Below, one piece after another: positions 1 through 8,225 of a DNA stretch of 64,000 bases; position 1 is the first letter of the stretch; the number at the start of each line of letters is the position of its first letter. Origin of the DNA: Mycolicibacterium rufum (GTDB lineage Bacteria > Actinomycetota > Actinomycetes > Mycobacteriales > Mycobacteriaceae); assembly GCF_022374875.2 (NCBI RefSeq), contig NZ_CP092427.2, positions 3,286,001 to 3,350,000 on the forward strand. The letters are read 5' to 3'. The notes under the pieces were generated by a model. The model did no database searches and was not told where the DNA came from. It worked only from the letters and a program-made list of their open reading frames with translations. The position numbers and the translations under genes are program-made.

Positions 1-2
1 GC

Positions 3-344
3 GGCGGTCCGGGGGTGGCGCCGAATCTGCGCGCCTTCAACAACGCCTATGGCCTTCCGCAGAATGTGGTGCCGGCAGCTCCGGGGCAGGGCCAGCAGTT
101 CGACGTCGCGCCGGGCGAGGAGAACCTCGACGTGAACGGCCGCACGTGGCTGGGCCGCTTCTACGACCTGGCCGCCGACGGACGCCTGCACGGGGCACTG
201 CTCAACCAGGTGCCGCAGGAGCAGCTGGGTCAGCCACTCCCGGGAACCGCGCCCCCGCCGGGGACCAACATCCCCCCGGGGCTCGTGCAGTTCCTGCCGC
301 CACCGCCGGATCCCGCGGCAACCGTGGTTCCGCCGCCGGCCTGA
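3..344 (+). CDS. C-terminal part of a proline-rich protein of unknown function (5' end outside window)
   Basis: The reading frame is open from the window edge to a TGA at 342-344, so only the last ~113 residues are visible. A GTG at 15 is in frame but need not be the start. The segment contains a short ordered stretch (residues around RTWLGRFYDLAADGRL) and ends in a low-complexity Pro/Ala tail (PPPPDPAATVVPPPA). Such proline-rich tails are common on exported or cell-wall-associated mycobacterial proteins, including some Mce-family members, but nothing here proves that family. The function cannot be assigned from this fragment. Confidence 0.55.
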   Translation, partial: GGPGVAPNLRAFNNAYGLPQNVVPAAPGQGQQFDVAPGEENLDVNGRTWLGRFYDLAADGRLHGALLNQVPQEQLGQPLPGTAPPPGTNIPPGLVQFLPPPPDPAATVVPPPA

Positions 345-365
345 CTCCCGCTCCACCGCAACGAC

Positions 366-396
366 ATCGGCCCCTACCGGATGGGTAGGGGCCGAT
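366..396. terminator. Hairpin between convergent genes
   Basis: Perfect 12-bp inverted repeat ATCGGCCCCTAC (366-377) and GTAGGGGCCGAT (385-396) with a 7-nt loop. It lies in the 65-bp gap between two genes that end towards each other (344 and 410). There is no T-tract, as is usual for mycobacterial intrinsic-type terminators, so it could serve both strands. Confidence 0.7.
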
Positions 397-409
397 CTCG
401 CGGGGAGGG

Positions 410-1708
410 TCAGGCGGCGTCGGCGCCGCTGTCGGCCTCCGGCTTGCGATGCTTGCCGCCGGTGCTCTCGGCCGCAGCGGCCTTGTCGCCGGCAGGCGTG
501 AGGAGTCGGTGCTTCGACTGCTTCGGTGCGTCGGCGGTGTCGGTCCCGGTGTCGGACGTCGGAGTGGACGGCGATTCCTGCACCGGTGTGGTGTCGGAGT
601 GCGTGGTATCGGAGTCCGTGCTCGCCGACTCGTCCTTCTGGTCCTGCTCGTCCCTCGCCGCCTTCTTCGCGGCGATCCGCTCCTTCCACGTCTCCCGGTG
701 GGGCGTGGTGTCGTTCGCCGTGTCCCCCTCGTCCTGGGCTGCGGTCAACACGTGGGGTGTGCCGCCGAGGATGTTCGCCGAAGATGTCTGAGCCGCCAGG
801 AGATTGGGGGTCTCCTGCGCGTTGGTGGACAGGGCCGTCGCGCCGCCGCCGAAGACCTGCTGGATCAAATCCCTGTCGTAGGCGATCTCGGACGTGATGG
901 CGGCGCTGATCCCCGGCAGGGCGTTCTTGAGGTTCGTCTGGACCTGCGTGATGTAGGCCGGGATGTCGTCGGGCTTGTTGGCGATGACGTAGGTGAGAAC
1001 CGAGAGCGGCAGTGAGACCAGCTGGATTCCGGCGTTGACGGCCTTGCCCACGGCGATCGAGATGCTCGCGAAGTTGTGGTACGGAGCCGTCAGCAGCTTC
1101 AGGACCGCCAGACCCGAGTCGGTGGCGTCCGCCGTCACCGTGGACGGCGCCGAGACACTGTCCACCGTCGTCGTCGCCGTGTTCCCGCCGAAGATCTGCT
1201 GGATCAGGTCCCTGTCGTAGGCGATCTCGGACGTGATGGCGGCGCTGATCCCCGGCAGGGCGCCCTTGAGGTTGTTCTGCACCTGCGTGATGTAGGCCGG
1301 GATGTCGTCGGGCTTGTTCGCGATGACGTAGGTCAAGATCGAGAAAGGCAGTGACACGAACTGGATTCCGGCGTTGACGGCCTTGCCCACCGCGATCGAG
1401 ATGCTCGCGATGTTGTGATACGGGGCCGACAGCAGCTTCAGGAACAGCAACCCGGGATCCTCGCCCGACAACGACGCCATCGTGTCGATCGCGCCGGCCA
1501 GCGCGGCAGGATCGGTGGTGTCCACGGCGGGCGCGAGCGCCCGTGCCGACCTCGAAAGGGGATCGAACGATGTCACCGCCGCCGAGAGTTCGACCGGGAT
1601 CGTCGCTGTGGCGATTGCGGAGTCGTGGATGTTCGGAGTCGTGGCCGGGGCCGCCAGGCAGGCGGCCGAGACGAGCGCCACGAGAGGTTTACCAATGGAC
1701 GAGTGCAT
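410..1708 (-). CDS. Secreted hypothetical protein with an internal 113-residue tandem duplication
   Basis: A 432-residue protein with a short N-terminal export signal (MHSSIGKPLVALVSAACLAA, then APA). The body holds two almost identical blocks of roughly 87 residues, each running from a motif like LLSAPYHNIASISIAVGKAV to EIAYDRDLIQQIFGG. They are separated by a divergent Thr/Val/Ser-rich linker, giving a period of 113 residues. The last ~140 residues are Ser/Thr/Asp/Lys-rich, repetitive and probably disordered, with many acidic and basic clusters. No catalytic motif is recognisable. The blocks are rich in hydrophobic helix-forming residues and may associate with membrane or lipid, which is inference only. 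The ATG at 1708 is preceded by a GAAGGCGACGGT stretch that can act as ribosome binding site. Confidence 0.8.
   Translation of the reverse strand: MHSSIGKPLVALVSAACLAAPATTPNIHDSAIATATIPVELSAAVTSFDPLSRSARALAPAVDTTDPAALAGAIDTMASLSGEDPGLLFLKLLSAPYHNIASISIAVGKAVNAGIQFVSLPFSILTYVIANKPDDIPAYITQVQNNLKGALPGISAAITSEIAYDRDLIQQIFGGNTATTTVDSVSAPSTVTADATDSGLAVLKLLTAPYHNFASISIAVGKAVNAGIQLVSLPLSVLTYVIANKPDDIPAYITQVQTNLKNALPGISAAITSEIAYDRDLIQQVFGGGATALSTNAQETPNLLAAQTSSANILGGTPHVLTAAQDEGDTANDTTPHRETWKERIAAKKAARDEQDQKDESASTDSDTTHSDTTPVQESPSTPTSDTGTDTADAPKQSKHRLLTPAGDKAAAAESTGGKHRKPEADSGADAA
846..1446 (-). repeat. Direct duplication inside the secreted protein gene
   Basis: Two DNA blocks of about 260 bp, beginning at 846 and 1185, run in parallel with a constant offset of 339 bp (113 codons). 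Long stretches are identical, for example CTGTCGTAGGCGATCTCGGA in both copies. Identity at the nucleotide level, including silent positions, suggests a recent duplication or ongoing gene conversion. Confidence 0.85.
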
Positions 1709-1798
1709 ACCGTCGCCTTCGTAAAGGGGTGTGAGGACGGACGGAAATGTACGGGTCGCGCACGTGGGCGGCCGGAACGCCCTGGGGAGCAGGAGTTC

Positions 1799-2419
1799 TC
1801 AGCTCGTGAACGGACGGTGACTTTCCTGAGAGCCGGCCTGCGGTGTGACCAGCGCCGTGGCCGCGGCGACCGCCGGTTCGGTGATGTCCTCGACGTCGCG
1901 ACCCTCCTCGACGATGAACGCGGTGAGCTCCCGCAATCCGCCGAGCAGGATCAGCGCCAGCGGAGGTGAGACAGGGGTGAGCCCCGCCCGCCGGAAACCG
2001 GGGTTCTGCGTCACCGTGACGAGCAGGTCGGTGAGATCGCCCATCACCTGCCGATTGAGTGGCCGTGCCACCACGCCGAGGGCGGGCGCCTCGCGGATCC
2101 AGCACAGCGTGATCGCGGGCCGGGCCCGGATGTGCGCGACGTAGGCGCCCACGGCCGAACGGATCTGGACCTGCCACTCGTCGTCCGGATCGACCGCCGC
2201 GCGGATGCCGTCGATGAGGTCGCTGTTGTTGCGGCGCAGCAGCTCGATCAGACATTGCTCCTTGCCGGCGAAGTGCTCGTAGAACGTGCGCTTCGAGGTG
2301 CGCGCATGCCGGACGATGTCGGCCACCGTCGTGTCGCGGTAGCCGCGTTCGACGATCGAGGCGGTCAACCCGTCGACCAGGCGGTCCACCATCGGCGCCA
2401 TCACCGGCGTCTCGGTCAT
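1799..2419 (-). CDS. TetR-family repressor next to the CYP138-like gene
   Basis: A 206-residue TetR/AcrR-type regulator. The N-terminal helix-turn-helix runs from about residue 15 to 60 (ATTVADIVRHARTSKRTFYEHFAGKEQ-like segment, with the typical TFYEHF motif). The C-terminal all-helical domain would bind a ligand. The ATG at 2419 has a good ribosome binding site (AAGGGTGAG); an upstream in-frame extension to 2518 would run into the P450 gene and is unlikely. It is divergent from the P450 gene with 47 bp between the starts, and that gap carries GGTACC repeats that look like an operator. The order TetR, P450, msrA matches Rv0135c-cyp138-msrA of M. tuberculosis. The likely role is local control of the P450 and itself. 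Confidence 0.88.
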   Translation of the reverse strand: MTETPVMAPMVDRLVDGLTASIVERGYRDTTVADIVRHARTSKRTFYEHFAGKEQCLIELLRRNNSDLIDGIRAAVDPDDEWQVQIRSAVGAYVAHIRARPAITLCWIREAPALGVVARPLNRQVMGDLTDLLVTVTQNPGFRRAGLTPVSPPLALILLGGLRELTAFIVEEGRDVEDITEPAVAAATALVTPQAGSQESHRPFTS

Positions 2420-2439
2420 GTTCTCACCCTTGCACTTCT

Positions 2440-2492
2440 GTGGTACCAAGCGGTACCGTACCGGACATGACTGTGGTACACCGCAGTACCAC
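2440..2492. promoter_or_regulatory. Candidate TetR operator with GGTACC/GTGGTAC repeats
   Basis: The divergent gap holds GGTACC at 2442-2447 and 2452-2457. A clean inverted repeat follows at the start of the P450 gene, GTGGTAC (2473-2479) and GTACCAC (2486-2492). The same 7-mer GTGGTAC also begins at 2440. Repeated half-sites spanning a divergent promoter are what a TetR-type autoregulator would use, but binding is inferred. Confidence 0.55.
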
Positions 2493-3795
2493 GCCGCTGA
2501 GCGCGGCGCGGCTGCCACCGAGTCCTGCCCTCCCGGGCTTCCTGCAAGGTCTGGGGTTCTCCCTGTCCCGGAAATGGACGGTGCGCCAGATCGCGCGTCG
2601 CACCGGAGACGTCTTCACGATGACCATCCCGGTGTTCGGCCGCACCGTGATCGTCGCCGATCCGGTTCTGGCCAAACAGGTCTTCATGGCCAACCCCGAC
2701 GAGGTCGGCAACATCCTGCCCAATCTGTCGCGGGTGCTGGGACCGGGGTCGGTGTTCGCCCTCGACGGGACCGATCACCGGCTGCGCCGCAAACTGCTGA
2801 CGCCGCCGCTGCACGGCAAGAGCATCAAGAACTACGAGCGCATCTTCGAAGAGGAGACGCTGCGCGAAACCGAGAGTTGGCCCGAGGGCGTGCCTTTCGA
2901 GACGCTCGAGCCGATGATGCGGATCACGCTGAACGTGATCCTGCGCGCCGTGTTCGGCGCCGACGGAGCGCATCTGGATGAACTGCGCCGCAACATCCCA
3001 CCGTGGGTGACGCTGGGTTCGCGCCTGGCGGTGCTGCCGATGCCGTCGCGCACCTACGGCCGCTTCACCCCGTGGGGCCGACTCGCGCGGTACCGCAAGC
3101 AGTACGACGACGTCATCGGCAGGCTCATCGAGGACGTGCAGGCCGACCCGAATCTCGACACTCGCGACGACGTGCTCTCGCTGCTGCTGCGCAGCACGTA
3201 CGAGGACGGTTCGACGATGTCGCGCCAGGACGTCGGCGACGAACTGCTGACACTGCTGGCCGCCGGCCACGAGACCACCGCCGCCACCCTCGGATGGGCC
3301 TTCGAGCGCATCACCCGGCATCCCGAGGTGCTGTCCCGGCTGGCCGCCGAGGCGGACACCGACGACAACGAGTACCGGCAGGCCACCCTGCTCGAAATCC
3401 AGCGCACCCGCACGATCATCGATTTCGCCGGCCGGCACGTGCACGCGCCGTCGTTCGAGCTCGGTGACTGGGTGATCCCGCGGGGTTACTCGATCCTCGT
3501 GGCCATCGCGCAGATGCACCGGCGCGCCGACGACTTCCCCGATCCGCAGCGGTTCGACCCGCAGCGCTTCGTCGGGCAGCGGCCGCCGACGTTCGCCCAC
3601 ATCCCGTTCGGCGGCGGCACCCGCCGGTGCGTCGGCGCCACCTTCGCCAATGTGGAGATGGACGTCGTCCTGCGAACGGTGTTGCGGGAGTTCGAGATCG
3701 AGCCGACCGACGCTCCTGCGGAGAGGTCCCACTTCCGCGGTGTGGCGCACACGCCGAGGGACGGCGGACGCATCGTCGTCCGCCGCCGTCGCTAA
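2467..3795 (+). CDS. cyp138: Cytochrome P450, CYP138-like
   Basis: A 442-residue soluble bacterial P450. Visible signatures are the I-helix oxygen-activation motif AGHETT at residues 266-271, the ExxR pair as EIQR at 310-313, the PQRF segment of the PERF region, and the haem-binding loop FGGGTRRCVG with the thiolate ligand Cys388. It would accept electrons from a ferredoxin, none of which lies adjacent, and hydroxylate an unknown substrate. Length and neighbours (divergent TetR, then convergent msrA) match M. tuberculosis CYP138 (441 residues), so the subfamily name rests mainly on gene order. ATG 2467 was chosen over an in-frame GTG at 2440 because the operator-like repeats occupy that leader. 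Confidence 0.88.
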   Translation: MTVVHRSTTPLSAARLPPSPALPGFLQGLGFSLSRKWTVRQIARRTGDVFTMTIPVFGRTVIVADPVLAKQVFMANPDEVGNILPNLSRVLGPGSVFALDGTDHRLRRKLLTPPLHGKSIKNYERIFEEETLRETESWPEGVPFETLEPMMRITLNVILRAVFGADGAHLDELRRNIPPWVTLGSRLAVLPMPSRTYGRFTPWGRLARYRKQYDDVIGRLIEDVQADPNLDTRDDVLSLLLRSTYEDGSTMSRQDVGDELLTLLAAGHETTAATLGWAFERITRHPEVLSRLAAEADTDDNEYRQATLLEIQRTRTIIDFAGRHVHAPSFELGDWVIPRGYSILVAIAQMHRRADDFPDPQRFDPQRFVGQRPPTFAHIPFGGGTRRCVGATFANVEMDVVLRTVLREFEIEPTDAPAERSHFRGVAHTPRDGGRIVVRRRR

Positions 3796-3814
3796 ACCAC
3801 CGCCACCAGGCGAA

Positions 3815-4324
3815 TCAGACCTGCGTACGCTTCGGCAGCTTCCAGCCCGCCCGCGGGAAGTGGCAGGTGTAGCCGTTCGGGTAGTGCAGCAGGTAGTCCT
3901 GATGCTCGGGCTCGGCCTCCCAGAAATCGGGGGCGGGGCTCACCTCGGTGACCACCTTGCCGGGCCAGAGCCCTGAGGCGTCGACGTCGGCGATCGTGTC
4001 GAGCGCGACCTCGCGCTGCTCGTCGTCGACGTAGAAGATTTCCGACCGGTAGCTCGTGCCGACGTCATTGCCCTGACGGTTCTTCGTCGTCGGATCGTGG
4101 ATCTGGAAGAAGAACTCCAGAAGCGCGCGGTAGTCGGTCTGGGCCGGGTCGTAGACGATCTCGACGGCCTCGGCGTGGCCGGGGTGGTTGCGGTAGGTGG
4201 GGTGGTCGTTCTGCCCGCCGGTGTAGCCGACGCGGGTGGACACCACGCCCGGCTGCTTGCGGATCAGATCCTGCATGCCCCAGAAGCAGCCACCGGCCAG
4301 CACGGCCCGCTTGTACTCGCTCAT
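3815..4324 (-). CDS. msrA: Peptide methionine sulfoxide reductase MsrA
   Basis: A 169-residue MsrA that reduces the S-epimer of methionine sulfoxide in oxidised proteins. The N-terminal signature GGCFWG places the catalytic cysteine at residue 13. Further family motifs are VGYTGG and [11 protein letters not shown], the latter seen as [12 protein letters not shown]. No additional resolving cysteine is visible near the C-terminus. The gene is downstream of msrB and overlaps it by 4 bp (ATGA), so both epimers are repaired by one transcription unit. It ends 19 bp from the convergent P450 gene. Confidence 0.97.
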   Translation of the reverse strand: MSEYKRAVLAGGCFWGMQDLIRKQPGVVSTRVGYTGGQNDHPTYRNHPGHAEAVEIVYDPAQTDYRALLEFFFQIHDPTTKNRQGNDVGTSYRSEIFYVDDEQREVALDTIADVDASGLWPGKVVTEVSPAPDFWEAEPEHQDYLLHYPNGYTCHFPRAGWKLPKRTQV

Positions 4325-4797
4325 GCTTGCTCCTCAGCGGTGTTGTTGTCGGTGTCGGTGAACAATCCACGGTACTGCCCGTATCCCTGCTCATCGAGTT
4401 CGTCGAGGTGGATGAAGCGCAGCGCCGCGGAGTTGATGCAGTAGCGCAGTCCGCCCTCGGCGCGGGGGCCGTCTTTGAACAGATGCCCGAGATGGCTGTC
4501 GCCGTGCGCGGAGCGCACCTCGGTCCGGATCATCAGGTGCGAGAAGTCGCGCTTCTCGGTGACGTTGGCGCTCTCGATGGGACGGGTGAAACTCGGCCAA
4601 CCGGTGCCGCTGTCGAACTTGTCGACCGAGGCGAACAGCGGTTCGCCGGAGACCACGTCGACGTAGATGCCGGGTTCGTGGTTGTCCCAGTACTCGCCGG
4701 TGAACGGCCGCTCGGTGCCGTTGCGCTGGGTGACGTGATACTGCTCGGGTGACAAGGCGTCGACCGCTTTCGGGTTCTTGTTGTAGACCTGCGTCAT
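4321..4797 (-). CDS. msrB: Peptide methionine (R)-S-oxide reductase MsrB, zinc-less form
   Basis: A 158-residue MsrB for the R-epimer of methionine sulfoxide. It contains the [11 protein letters not shown] motif at residues 60-70 and the catalytic region [13 protein letters not shown] with Cys120. The two CxxC pairs that bind structural zinc in many MsrB proteins are absent: the usual first pair is replaced within [11 protein letters not shown], and no second pair is seen. This points to the metal-free subclass. It is the first gene of an msrB-msrA unit; the ATG at 4797 follows a GAGGATC ribosome binding site. The two enzymes together protect proteins during oxidative stress. Confidence 0.95.
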   Translation of the reverse strand: MTQVYNKNPKAVDALSPEQYHVTQRNGTERPFTGEYWDNHEPGIYVDVVSGEPLFASVDKFDSGTGWPSFTRPIESANVTEKRDFSHLMIRTEVRSAHGDSHLGHLFKDGPRAEGGLRYCINSAALRFIHLDELDEQGYGQYRGLFTDTDNNTAEEQA

Positions 4798-4894
4798 GAT
4801 CCTCCTCGAACGGGTGCCTCTATAACCCCCTGGGCTGCGTCTTTGTTCCGCGAATCCCTCGACAAGCCGGGTAGAACGTGTTCTAGTTCTTCAC

Positions 4895-5395
4895 GTGACG
4901 GGCAGTGCTTTCTCGCGGGAGGAACTCGCCGAGGCGTTCGCCGAGTTCGAGCGGACGGTCGACCGGGCGGCGACGACGCGCGACTGGGACCCCTGGGTCG
5001 AGCAGTACACCGACGACGTCCTCTACATCGAGCACGCGGCGGGCACCATGCGCGGGCGCGAGCAGGTCCGACCGTGGATCTGGAACACCATGGAGACCTT
5101 CCCGGGCAGCCACATGACGGCGTTCCCGTCGCTGTGGAAGGTGTTCGACCCCGACACCGGTCGCGTCATCTGCGAACTCGACAACCCGATGCGCGACCCG
5201 GGCGACGGCACCATCATCAGCGCGACGAACATCTCGATCGTCACCTACGCCGGGGACGGCAAGTGGTGCCGCCAGGAGGACGTCTACAACCCGCTGCGGT
5301 TCGTCAAGGCGACGCTGAAGTGGTGCCGGAAGGCCCAGGAACTCGGGAGCCTGCCCGAGGAGGCGGCCAAGTGGATGGCGACGGTGAGCCGATGA
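4895..5395 (+). CDS. SnoaL-like (NTF2-fold) protein, Rv0138-like
   Basis: A 166-residue cytosolic protein with a GTG start. The pattern of an N-terminal helix followed by WVEQYTDDVLYIEHAAGTMRG and a strand-rich core ending in a charged helix is typical of SnoaL/NTF2-like folds, which form small pockets for hydrophobic ligands or act as isomerases or hydroxylases. No family-specific active site can be read off. The stop overlaps the start of the next gene by 4 bp (ATGA), so it is translationally coupled to the epimerase, in the same order as Rv0138-Rv0139. A steroid- or lipid-like substrate shared by the pair is plausible but unproven. Confidence 0.8.
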   Translation: MTGSAFSREELAEAFAEFERTVDRAATTRDWDPWVEQYTDDVLYIEHAAGTMRGREQVRPWIWNTMETFPGSHMTAFPSLWKVFDPDTGRVICELDNPMRDPGDGTIISATNISIVTYAGDGKWCRQEDVYNPLRFVKATLKWCRKAQELGSLPEEAAKWMATVSR

Positions 5396-6435
5396 CGTCC
5401 TCCTCTCCCGTCGCTCCGCACGGCCCGGCCCTGGTGATCGGCGCCAACGGCTACCTCGGCAGCCACGTGACGCGCCACCTCGTCGAGGCGGGACAGGACG
5501 TGCGGGTGATGGTGCGCGAGGGCGCGACGACGGTCGGAATCGACGACCTCATCGATGACGGCGCCGTCACCCGGTTCACCGGCGACATCTGGAACGCCGA
5601 GGTGCTGCGTGAGGCGATGACCGGCTGCGACGTCGTCTACTACTGCGTCGTCGACACCCGCGGCTGGCTGCGCGACCCGGCGCCGCTGTTCCGCACCAAC
5701 GTCGACGGCACCCGCCACGTCCTCGACATCGCCACCGAACCGGCCGTTGCCGCCGGGCTGAAGAAGTTCGTGTTCACCAGCAGCTACGCAACGGTGGGTC
5801 GGCGACGCGGTCACACCGCCACCGAGGACGACGTGATCGTCGACAAGGGTCTGACGCCCTACGTGCGCTCGCGGGTGCAGGCCGAGAACCTGGTGATGGA
5901 CTACGTGCGCACGCGCGGGCTGCCCGCCGTCGCGATGTGTGTGTCCACCACCTACGGCGCGGGGGATTGGGGCCGGACCCCGCACGGCGCGATCATCGCC
6001 GGCGCCGCGTTCGGCAAGCTGCCGTTCGTGATGGGGGGCATCGAGCTCGAGGCGGTGGGCATTGACGACGCCGCGCAGGCCCTGCTGCTGGCCGCCGAGA
6101 AGGGCCGTGTCGGTGAGCGGTACCTGATCTCGGAGAAGATGATCTCCAACGCCGAGGTGGTGCGGATCGCCGCCGAGGCCGCCGGCGTCCCGGCACCCAC
6201 GAAGACCATGCCCCTGCCGCTGGCGTACGCGATGGCCGCACTGGGCAGTCTCAAGGCCCGGTTCACGGGCACCGATCAACGCCTCTCGCTGGACTCCATG
6301 AGGCTGATGCGCGCCGAGGCGCCCGTCGACTGCACCAAGGCGAAGCGGGAGCTGGGCTGGCAGCCGAGACCGGTCGAGGAGTCGATCCGCGAGGCGGCGA
6401 GATTCTGGATCGACCTCCGCGCCGCCCGGCGCTGA
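5392..6435 (+). CDS. NAD-dependent epimerase/dehydratase, extended SDR, Rv0139-like
   Basis: A 347-residue extended short-chain dehydrogenase. The nucleotide-binding glycine motif is GANGYLG near residue 18, followed by the strand containing FTSSYATVG. The active-site segment reads TPYVRSRVQAENL, that is YxxxR where YxxxK is usual, so the catalytic lysine position carries arginine. This resembles 3-beta-hydroxysteroid dehydrogenase or dihydroflavonol-reductase-like members acting on lipid or sterol substrates. The substrate is not determined by sequence. It is coupled to the SnoaL-like gene upstream and is the Rv0139 counterpart by position and length. Confidence 0.85.
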   Translation: MTSSSPVAPHGPALVIGANGYLGSHVTRHLVEAGQDVRVMVREGATTVGIDDLIDDGAVTRFTGDIWNAEVLREAMTGCDVVYYCVVDTRGWLRDPAPLFRTNVDGTRHVLDIATEPAVAAGLKKFVFTSSYATVGRRRGHTATEDDVIVDKGLTPYVRSRVQAENLVMDYVRTRGLPAVAMCVSTTYGAGDWGRTPHGAIIAGAAFGKLPFVMGGIELEAVGIDDAAQALLLAAEKGRVGERYLISEKMISNAEVVRIAAEAAGVPAPTKTMPLPLAYAMAALGSLKARFTGTDQRLSLDSMRLMRAEAPVDCTKAKRELGWQPRPVEESIREAARFWIDLRAARR

Positions 6436-6454
6436 GTGCTGCCACAATCTGACG

Positions 6455-7822
6455 GTGCTCAACGGTGACATCTCCCACTGGTTCGACGGACTGCCGACGC
6501 CCAGGGCGTTCCTGCCGGGCAGTCGCGACGCCGACGTGTGCATCGTCGGCGCCGGTTACACCGGGCTGTGGACGGCGTACTACCTGAAGAAGGCCGATCC
6601 GAGCCTGCGCATCGTGGTGCTCGAGGCGCGTTTCGCCGGGTTCGGCGCGTCGGGACGCAACGGTGGCTGGCTGTCGGGGCTGGTGCCCGGTGACCGCGAG
6701 CGCATGGCGCGGCAGTACGGCCGCGACGGGGTGGTGGCCTGGCAGCGGGCCCTCAATGACGCCGTCGACGAGGTCATCGGTGTGGCCGCGCGGGAGGGCA
6801 TCGAGGCGGGCATCCTCAAGGGCGGCACGCTGGAGGTGGCCCGCAACCGCGCCCAGGCCGACCGGCTGGCCGCGGCCGCCGCGGCCGAGCGTCGCTGGCA
6901 GGTCGACGGCATCGAAGAGCTGTCGAAAGACGAAGCGCAGCAACGCATCCGGCTCAGCGACGTGGTGGCGGCCTATCACAACCCGCACTGCGCCCGGATC
7001 CAGCCCGCCCAGCTGGTGCGCGGCCTGGCCGACACGGTGGCCGCACTGGGCGTCGACATCTACGAACGCTCGCCGGTCCTGTCGATCGCGGCCGGGCGTG
7101 CCGTCACACCGCGCGGCACCGTCAGCGCGCCGGTGGTGCTGCGCGCCACCGAGGGGTTCACCGCGGGACTGCCCGGGCTGAAACGCCGCTGGCTGCCGAT
7201 GAACAGCTCGATGATCGCGACCGACCCGATTCCCGCCGAGGTGTGGGACGAGATCGGCTGGCAGGGCCGCGAGACGCTCGGCGACACCGCGCACGGCTTC
7301 TTCTACGCGCAGCGCACCGTCGATGACCGCATCGCGATCGGCGGGCGCAGTGTTCCGTACCGCTTCGGCTCCCGCACCGACCGCGACGGACGGGTGCCGG
7401 AACGCACCATCACCGCGCTGACGGCGACGCTGCGCACGATCCTGCCGCAGGTGGCCGACATCGGGATCGCACACGGGTGGTGCGGCGTGCTCGCCGTGCC
7501 GCGCGACTGGGAGGCGACCGTCGACTTCGACCGGGCCAGCGGACTCGGCTGGGCGGGCGGCTACGTCGGCCACGGCGTCACCGCCACCAACCTGGCCGGC
7601 CGTACCCTCGTCGATCTGGTGCTCGGCCGGTCGACGCCGCTGACCGACCTGCCCTGGGTGGGGCACCGGTCGAAGAGCTGGGAACCGGAGCCGCTGCGCT
7701 GGCTCGGCGTGCGCGGCATGTACCTGGCCTACAAGGCCGCCGACTGGCACGAGGGCCGGGGCCGCGCGCGCACGTCGCCGATCGCCGTGGTCGCCGACAA
7801 GATCGCCGGCCGCCCGCACTGA
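6455..7822 (+). CDS. FAD-dependent oxidoreductase, DadA/glycine-oxidase-like
   Basis: A 455-residue flavoprotein. The N-terminal dinucleotide-binding motif is IVGAGYTGLWTAYYL at about residues 30-44, followed by the GASGRNGGWLSG segment that contacts FAD in D-amino-acid dehydrogenase/sarcosine-oxidase-type enzymes. The C-terminal FAD motif is WAGGYVGHGVTATNLAGR. It probably oxidises an amine or amino acid, with electrons passing to oxygen or an acceptor. It starts with GTG 19 bp after the epimerase and may belong to the same transcript. In the M. tuberculosis Rv0138-Rv0140 order I recall no such gene at this place, so it seems an insertion in this lineage. Confidence 0.85.
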   Translation: MLNGDISHWFDGLPTPRAFLPGSRDADVCIVGAGYTGLWTAYYLKKADPSLRIVVLEARFAGFGASGRNGGWLSGLVPGDRERMARQYGRDGVVAWQRALNDAVDEVIGVAAREGIEAGILKGGTLEVARNRAQADRLAAAAAAERRWQVDGIEELSKDEAQQRIRLSDVVAAYHNPHCARIQPAQLVRGLADTVAALGVDIYERSPVLSIAAGRAVTPRGTVSAPVVLRATEGFTAGLPGLKRRWLPMNSSMIATDPIPAEVWDEIGWQGRETLGDTAHGFFYAQRTVDDRIAIGGRSVPYRFGSRTDRDGRVPERTITALTATLRTILPQVADIGIAHGWCGVLAVPRDWEATVDFDRASGLGWAGGYVGHGVTATNLAGRTLVDLVLGRSTPLTDLPWVGHRSKSWEPEPLRWLGVRGMYLAYKAADWHEGRGRARTSPIAVVADKIAGRPH

Positions 7823-7838
7823 GCGTTCAATGGTGGGT

Positions 7839-8216
7839 ATGACCGACCGACCCGTCCTCGAGCCGTCCAGCACCCACCCCATCACCGTGGCGCCCACGGG
7901 CCGCCACGTCGTCGTCTCGATCGACGGTGACGTGGTCGCCGAGACCGATGCCGCGCTGACCCTGCAGGAGGCGAGCTACCCGGCGGTGCAGTACATCCCG
8001 ATCGACGACGTGGCGCCCGGCCTGCTGGTCCGCAGCGACACCGCGACCTACTGCCCGTTCAAGGGCGATGCCGCCTACTACCATCTGCGCACCACCGGCG
8101 GCGCCACCGTCACCGACGCGGTCTGGACCTACGAGCAGCCCTACCCCGCCGTGGCCGCCATCGCCGGGCACGTGGCGTTCTATCCGGACAAGGCCGATGT
8201 CCGGGTACAGCCCTAG
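7839..8216 (+). CDS. DUF427 family protein, Rv0140-like
   Basis: A 125-residue protein of the DUF427 family. Its beta-rich core carries the characteristic stretches YIPIDDV, TYCPFKGDAAYYH and WTYEQPYPAV, followed by GHVAFYPDKADV near the C-terminus. The fold is a small Mss4-like or tent-like beta structure with no established catalytic function. The ATG at 7839 gives the conserved length; an in-frame ATG at 7830 would add three residues and cannot be excluded. It follows the flavoprotein by 16 bp. Rv0140 holds the corresponding position in M. tuberculosis. Confidence 0.85.
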   Translation: MTDRPVLEPSSTHPITVAPTGRHVVVSIDGDVVAETDAALTLQEASYPAVQYIPIDDVAPGLLVRSDTATYCPFKGDAAYYHLRTTGGATVTDAVWTYEQPYPAVAAIAGHVAFYPDKADVRVQP

Positions 8217-8225
8217 GCTGAGCCC

